DNA of 10,004 nucleotides from Porticoccaceae bacterium (lineage in GTDB: Bacteria > Pseudomonadota > Gammaproteobacteria > Pseudomonadales > Porticoccaceae), in NCBI GenBank assembly GCA_019090225.1, contig JAHRWI010000344.1, forward strand, positions 1 to 10,004, in the 5' to 3' direction. The position numbers and the translations under genes were made by a program. This document shows, one piece after another, positions 5,833 through 10,004 of the stretch (within the stretch, counting starts at the first letter, position 1; each line of letters begins with the position of its first letter). Under the pieces are notes generated by a model, which saw only the letters and a program-made list of their open reading frames with translations, was not told the DNA's origin and ran no database searches.

Positions 5833-8800
5833 TTACAGAGGGCTTTGTGATGCTTCTTGAACACCAGCAACACTATTCTTCGCGCTTTCCTGATGCTGCA
5901 ACACAAGACTATAAATCACAGGTAAAACCAGAAGATTAAGTACAGTGACGGTGAGCATTCCACCGAGCATGGGCGCGGCAATACGGTGGGTAACATCGGA
6001 GCCGGTGGCGCTGCTCAACATGATCGGCACCAGGCCCGCCATGGTGGAGATCGCGGTCATGGCAACGGGGCGGACGCGTTTGGAGGTGGCTGAGAGTACG
6101 GCGTCTTTAATCTCTTCATGTGATAAGGGTTTTTTAGCGCTTGATCGCCGATTAGCGATCTCGATATCGATAAAACTTAACACCAGCACACCAATTTCTG
6201 CGGCCATTCCGGCCAGGGCGATAAAGCCGACGGCAACGGCCACCGACATATTGTAATCATAGGCATAGATCAGCCAGATGCCGCCCACCAATCCAAAGGG
6301 GATGGACATCATGACTACCAGCGGTTCGGTGATATTGCGGAAGTTAAAATAGAGCAGCAGAAAAATAATCAGCAGTGTGGCGGGGGCGACGATGCTTAAG
6401 CGTTTTGCGGCGCGTTCCATATATTCAAACTGGCCTGACCAGCTGATGGTATAGCCCGCAGGCAGGCTGGTCTGGTCATTAACAAGTTCTTTGGCTTTAG
6501 CAACAAAGCCGCCGATATCTGAGGTGGATATATCCACATAAATCCAGGCGTTGGGTCGCGCATCTTCACTTTTAATCACGGGGGGGCCACGGTTATAGGC
6601 CAGGTCTGCCACCAGTGCCAGGGGAATTTGGCTGCCGGTTGGTGTCGGGATCAAGACCCGTTTTAAGGTTTCGAGGTCGTCGCGCAATTCCCGCGGGTAA
6701 CGGAGGTTTACCGGATAACGTTCAAGGCCTTCAACGGTTTCGGTAATGTTCATGCCACCAATGGCGCTTTTGATGACGTCCTGCACTGCGCCAGTGGTGA
6801 GACCATAGCGGGCGGCGCTTTCCCGATTGATGTCGAAATCCAGGTAGTAACCGCCCACGGCCCTGTCGCCGAAGGCTGAGGTGGTTTCGGGCAGGGTTTT
6901 CATGGTCTGCTCAATTTCCAGCGAGAGATCCTGAAGCACATTGAGGTCAGGCCCGGAAACTTTAATCCCGACCGGGGTTTTGATGCCGGTGGAGAGCATG
7001 TCGAGGCGGGTTTTAATGGGCATGGTCCAGCTATTGGCCAGGCCAGGGAACTGTATGGCCTGGTCCATTTCGGCCATGAGTTCTTTGGTGGTTTTGCTGG
7101 GGTCTGGCCATTCATCCTTAGGCTTCAGTCGAACGGTAGTTTCCAGCATTGCCAGTGGTGCGGAATCGGTGGCTGTTTCGGCCCTGCCGACTTTGCCAAA
7201 TACGTGATGGACCTCGGGAAAGGTCGCCAGGATTTTATCGGTTTGCTGCAGCAACTCTTTGGCTTTGGTGATTGATATGCCGGGGAAGGTGGTGGGCATA
7301 TAGAGAATGTCGCCCTCGTCCAGGGGCGGCATAAATTCACTGCCGAGCTTTGACAGCGGGTAAGCAGTGATTACCAGCAGTAGCAGCGCCAGGACTAGTG
7401 TCAGCCAGCGCCAACGCATCGCGGCCGTTAAGGCGGGGCCATGCAGGGCGTGAAGCAGGCGGTTAACAGGGTTGACGTGCTCGGCAACAATTTTGCCCCG
7501 TAAAAAATAGCCCATCATGACCGGCACCAGTGTCACCGCTAATATTGCCGAGGCTGCCATGGCATAGGTGGCGGTAAAGGCCAGGGGGCTGAACATGCGA
7601 CCTTCCTGGGCCTGCATGGTAAATATAGGTAAAAAGGAAACGGTAATCACCAGCAAGGAGAAAAACAGCGCTGGGCCGACTTCTCGGGAGGACTCGCCAA
7701 TGATGTGCCAGCGTTCGTCGTTAGTCAGCGCTGTACCTTTTTCTGTGCTCGTCTGGGCCAGACGGCTGTGGGCGTTTTCGACCATGACAATAGCGCCATC
7801 GACCATGGCGCCAATGGTGATGGCAATACCGCCGAGGGACATGATGTTGGCGTTTAAGCCTTGCAGGCGCATAACAATAAAAGCCATCAGAATGCCCAGG
7901 GGCAGGGTGATGATGGCGACGAAAGCCGAGCGCGCATGGAGCAGAAATAAAATCACCACCAAACTCACGATGACGAGTTCTTGGGCCAGGGAAGTAGTGA
8001 GACTGCTCACTGCCCTTTCGATCAGGTCGCCTCGATCATAGACCGAGATAATTTCTACGCCTTCCGGTAAGCCTGCCTTGAGATCTTCTAATTTGGCTCT
8101 GACGCCCTGAATCGTGGTCAGCGCGTTTTCGCCAAAACGCATTATTACTACGCCGCCTGCCACTTCGCCCTCACCGTTCAGGTCAACCACACCACGGCGT
8201 AATTCCGGGCCAATATGGACATGGGCAACATCTTTCAGGCGGATCGGCGTGCCATCGACGCCCACCGCTACCGGAATGCTATTGAGGTCATCCAGCGATT
8301 GCAGATAACCCCGGCTGCGCACCATATATTCGGTTTCAGCCATCTCAATGAGGCGGCCACCGACATCCTTGTTGGACATCTGGATGGCCATTTTTATTTT
8401 GTTCAGGGAGATGTTGTAACGCAGCAAAGCCTTGGGATCGACCTCGACCTGATATTGCTTGACGTAGCCACCCACCGAGGCGACTTCGGCGACACCATCG
8501 ACGGTTTGCAGGGGATAGCGCAGGTACCAGTCCTGTATGGATCGCAACTGTGCCAGGTCATGCTTGCCGCTGCCGTCGACCAGCGCGTACTCGTAAACCC
8601 AGCCCACCCCGGTGGCATCCGGGCCGAGGGTCGGTGTCACCCCCTGCGGCAGACGACCGCTCACGTAATTGAGGGACTCCAGCACCCGTGAGCGCGCCCA
8701 GTACATATCCGTACCGTCTTCAAAAATAATGTACACGAAGGACAGGCCAAAGAAGGAGTAACCACGGACCACTTTGGTATCCGGCACGGCGAGCATGGAG

Positions 8801-9012
8801 GTGGTGAGGGGGTAGGTGACCTGGTCTTCGACCACCTGTGGTGATTGCCCAGGGTATTCGGTAAAAACGATGACCTGGACATCGGATAAATCGGGAATAG
8901 CATCGAGGGGCGCACCCTTGAAGGCGAACAGTCCGACGAGGGCAATAATCGCCGTGGCGATTAGGACCATAAAGCGGTCGCGCAGAGACGCGGTGATGAT
9001 GGCCTTAATCAT
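5833..9012 (-). CDS. cusA: CusA-like heavy-metal efflux RND permease, Cu(I)/Ag(I) type
   Basis: This is the inner-membrane proton-driven pump of a tripartite CusCBA-type system, exporting metal from cytoplasm or periplasm across the outer membrane. The 1059 residues are full length (E. coli CusA is 1047). An N-terminal membrane helix (about 13-31) is followed by a large periplasmic loop, a helix bundle, a second periplasmic loop from about 560, and a C-terminal bundle, as in all RND pumps. The three methionines that bind Cu/Ag in CusA are present as M572 (LYMPTT), M622 (APLAML) and M672 (LDMLSTG), with E624 beside M622. The helix-four signature GAMVD405GAIVMVENAH includes the proton-relay Asp. 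This is the copper/silver class rather than the CzcA zinc/cobalt class. The ATG at 9012 overlaps the adaptor stop by 8 bases, with AAGGAG at 9027-9022, so the two are translationally coupled. The C-terminal tail is Ser/Gln/Glu-rich. Confidence 0.96.
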   Translation of the reverse strand: MIKAIITASLRDRFMVLIATAIIALVGLFAFKGAPLDAIPDLSDVQVIVFTEYPGQSPQVVEDQVTYPLTTSMLAVPDTKVVRGYSFFGLSFVYIIFEDGTDMYWARSRVLESLNYVSGRLPQGVTPTLGPDATGVGWVYEYALVDGSGKHDLAQLRSIQDWYLRYPLQTVDGVAEVASVGGYVKQYQVEVDPKALLRYNISLNKIKMAIQMSNKDVGGRLIEMAETEYMVRSRGYLQSLDDLNSIPVAVGVDGTPIRLKDVAHVHIGPELRRGVVDLNGEGEVAGGVVIMRFGENALTTIQGVRAKLEDLKAGLPEGVEIISVYDRGDLIERAVSSLTTSLAQELVIVSLVVILFLLHARSAFVAIITLPLGILMAFIVMRLQGLNANIMSLGGIAITIGAMVDGAIVMVENAHSRLAQTSTEKGTALTNDERWHIIGESSREVGPALFFSLLVITVSFLPIFTMQAQEGRMFSPLAFTATYAMAASAILAVTLVPVMMGYFLRGKIVAEHVNPVNRLLHALHGPALTAAMRWRWLTLVLALLLLVITAYPLSKLGSEFMPPLDEGDILYMPTTFPGISITKAKELLQQTDKILATFPEVHHVFGKVGRAETATDSAPLAMLETTVRLKPKDEWPDPSKTTKELMAEMDQAIQFPGLANSWTMPIKTRLDMLSTGIKTPVGIKVSGPDLNVLQDLSLEIEQTMKTLPETTSAFGDRAVGGYYLDFDINRESAARYGLTTGAVQDVIKSAIGGMNITETVEGLERYPVNLRYPRELRDDLETLKRVLIPTPTGSQIPLALVADLAYNRGPPVIKSEDARPNAWIYVDISTSDIGGFVAKAKELVNDQTSLPAGYTISWSGQFEYMERAAKRLSIVAPATLLIIFLLLYFNFRNITEPLVVMMSIPFGLVGGIWLIYAYDYNMSVAVAVGFIALAGMAAEIGVLVLSFIDIEIANRRSSAKKPLSHEEIKDAVLSATSKRVRPVAMTAISTMAGLVPIMLSSATGSDVTHRIAAPMLGGMLTVTVLNLLVLPVIYSLVLQHQESAKNSVAGVQEASQSPL

Positions 9013-10004
9013 CCTGGTTTACTCCTTGTTCGCTAGCTGCTCCGTGCCCGCTGTGGGTGTCAGTCTCGTCTTTATCCATCGACATTACTTCCTGGTTTTC
9101 TGGCGCGTCCTGGGCACTGAGATGCTCGAGCATCTTGGTTGTCGCTTCTCGCAGCTTGGATTCAGAGTCCAGTAAAAACTGGGCGGAGGTGACCACTTCT
9201 TCGCCAGCATTAAGGCCACTCAAGACAGCCACCTGACCCTGGGATTCAAAACCCAGCTCGACCAGCCGGGGTTCAAATTTGCCGGGGCCACGAACCACAA
9301 ATACCTGGTTGCTTGCGCCGGAGCGAATAATCGCTTCGGCGGGAATGACGATGGTGTCGTCCTGGGTATCGGTGTGAATAAGCACTTCCGAAAACATATC
9401 CGGTCGTAACAAGAGGTCGGCGTTATCAAACACCAGCCGAACTTTGGTGGTGCGGGTCTTCGCCTCGGCGTAGGGATAAATGTAGGCCAGCTGACCCTTG
9501 AAGGTGGTGCCTGGCACACTGGTCAAGGTCATTTCAACTTGGTCACCGACCTTCACCCAGGGTACTTCATACTCATAAATATCGGCATAGACCCAGACCT
9601 GGCTTAAATCGACGATCATATAAAGCTCGGTCTTGGGTGTGACGTATTGACCTGTGCGAGCGCCGATACGAATAACCGTTCCCGCTGCGGGGCTATGAAT
9701 ATGCTGAGTTTTTTTAATTTCCCGGCTCTGTTCAAGCTCGTGAATTTGATGTTGGGCCACATCCAGCAGGTGTAATCGTTCCCTCGAACTTTTTACCAAG
9801 TTTTCGGCACCCTGTTTGATCTCATTGAAGGGGCTATCTTTAAAAGCCTCTAGAGAATTTAGCGCCAGCAGATATTCTTGTTGTGTGGAGACCAGTTTGG
9901 GCGAATAGATGCTTAACAAAATGTCGTCAAAGGCAACATGCTGCCCGGTTTTATCGATGCGAATATCTTCAATCCAGCCTTCTACTTTTGGGTGGAGGTG
10001 GGTC
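9005..10004 (-). CDS. cusB: CusB-like RND periplasmic adaptor (partial, N-terminus beyond window)
   Basis: This is the membrane-fusion subunit that links the RND pump to an outer-membrane channel. The reading frame stays open to the window edge, so the N-terminus, including signal peptide and any metal-binding head, is missing. About 332 residues are visible. The first ones read HPKVEGWIEDI, then GQHV and IYSPKLVSTQQEYLLAL, which is the typical CusB lipoyl-to-hairpin region. A helical hairpin follows, then HSPAAGTVIRIGARTGQYV (the second half of the lipoyl domain) and beta-barrel and membrane-proximal domains. A TTG at 9919 is only an internal codon and not a start. The C-terminal tail is acidic and ends with a small His/Met-containing stretch (MSMDKDETDTHSGHG) that could bind metal weakly. 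A CusC-type outer-membrane gene would be expected off the right edge, but this cannot be seen. Confidence 0.93.
   Translation of the reverse strand, partial: THLHPKVEGWIEDIRIDKTGQHVAFDDILLSIYSPKLVSTQQEYLLALNSLEAFKDSPFNEIKQGAENLVKSSRERLHLLDVAQHQIHELEQSREIKKTQHIHSPAAGTVIRIGARTGQYVTPKTELYMIVDLSQVWVYADIYEYEVPWVKVGDQVEMTLTSVPGTTFKGQLAYIYPYAEAKTRTTKVRLVFDNADLLLRPDMFSEVLIHTDTQDDTIVIPAEAIIRSGASNQVFVVRGPGKFEPRLVELGFESQGQVAVLSGLNAGEEVVTSAQFLLDSESKLREATTKMLEHLSAQDAPENQEVMSMDKDETDTHSGHGAASEQGVNQDD

Noticed and set aside
5703..5939. A + strand 78-codon frame across the gap upstream of the beta gene
   Set aside because: It runs into the antisense of the pump C-terminus and has no ribosome binding site or recognisable protein features.
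7568..8041. Long + strand reading frames opposite the RND pump gene (also 8215-8691 and 5945-6256)
   Set aside because: They are antisense shadows of the pump coding sequence, with low-complexity, Arg/Ser/Met-rich translations and no family resemblance.
9005..9919. Adaptor gene starting at TTG 9919
   Set aside because: The frame continues without a stop to the window edge, and the upstream residues (VEGWIEDI, GQHV) match the adaptor family, so the gene is truncated by the window and does not start there.

Overview
The window looks like chromosome of a Gram-negative proteobacterium, most likely a gammaproteobacterium. The evidence is two inner-membrane proteins of proteobacterial type, a tripartite RND metal-efflux system (which needs an outer membrane), Shine-Dalgarno-led genes and roughly balanced base composition. 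No rRNA, tRNA, CRISPR array, insertion sequence or phage gene was seen. The genus cannot be told from this sequence.

Left part (1-3290, + strand): a short 14-bp tandem repeat precedes four same-strand genes separated by 33-58 bases. They encode a YjdF/DUF2238 membrane protein, an atypical NAD(P)-binding SDR-family protein (YeeZ/epimerase-like), a stand-alone PAS sensor protein, and a multi-pass DUF1624/heparan-alpha-glucosaminide-acetyltransferase-like membrane protein. They may be co-transcribed, but no common pathway is evident.

Middle (3291-4406): one 273-residue + strand gene of unknown function. It is clearly AT-richer than its surroundings, uses AGA/AGG arginine codons, has no visible Shine-Dalgarno, and was probably acquired by transfer. 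A D-x8-ExK pattern makes a PD-(D/E)XK nuclease-like fold possible but unproven. A 172-base convergent intergenic stretch follows, with at most a weak hairpin.

Right part (4407-10004, - strand): read right to left, the transcript would run cusB-like adaptor (N-terminus beyond the window edge), cusA-like RND pump (8-base overlap with the adaptor), a 177-base gap, nitrile hydratase beta subunit, then nitrile hydratase alpha subunit. The pump keeps all three CusA copper/silver-binding methionines and the proton-relay Asp, so Cu(I)/Ag(I) export is the best call. The hydratase has the CTLCSC metal claw and beta-alpha gene order of the cobalt class. No activator/metallochaperone, amidase or cobalt transporter gene accompanies it here. 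The Shine-Dalgarno of the alpha gene lies in a short inverted repeat, with a second anti-SD-like tract just upstream, which suggests translational coupling to beta. I saw no strong novel multi-gene system. The best leads are the orphan hydratase with its odd leader, and the transferred nuclease-like gene.
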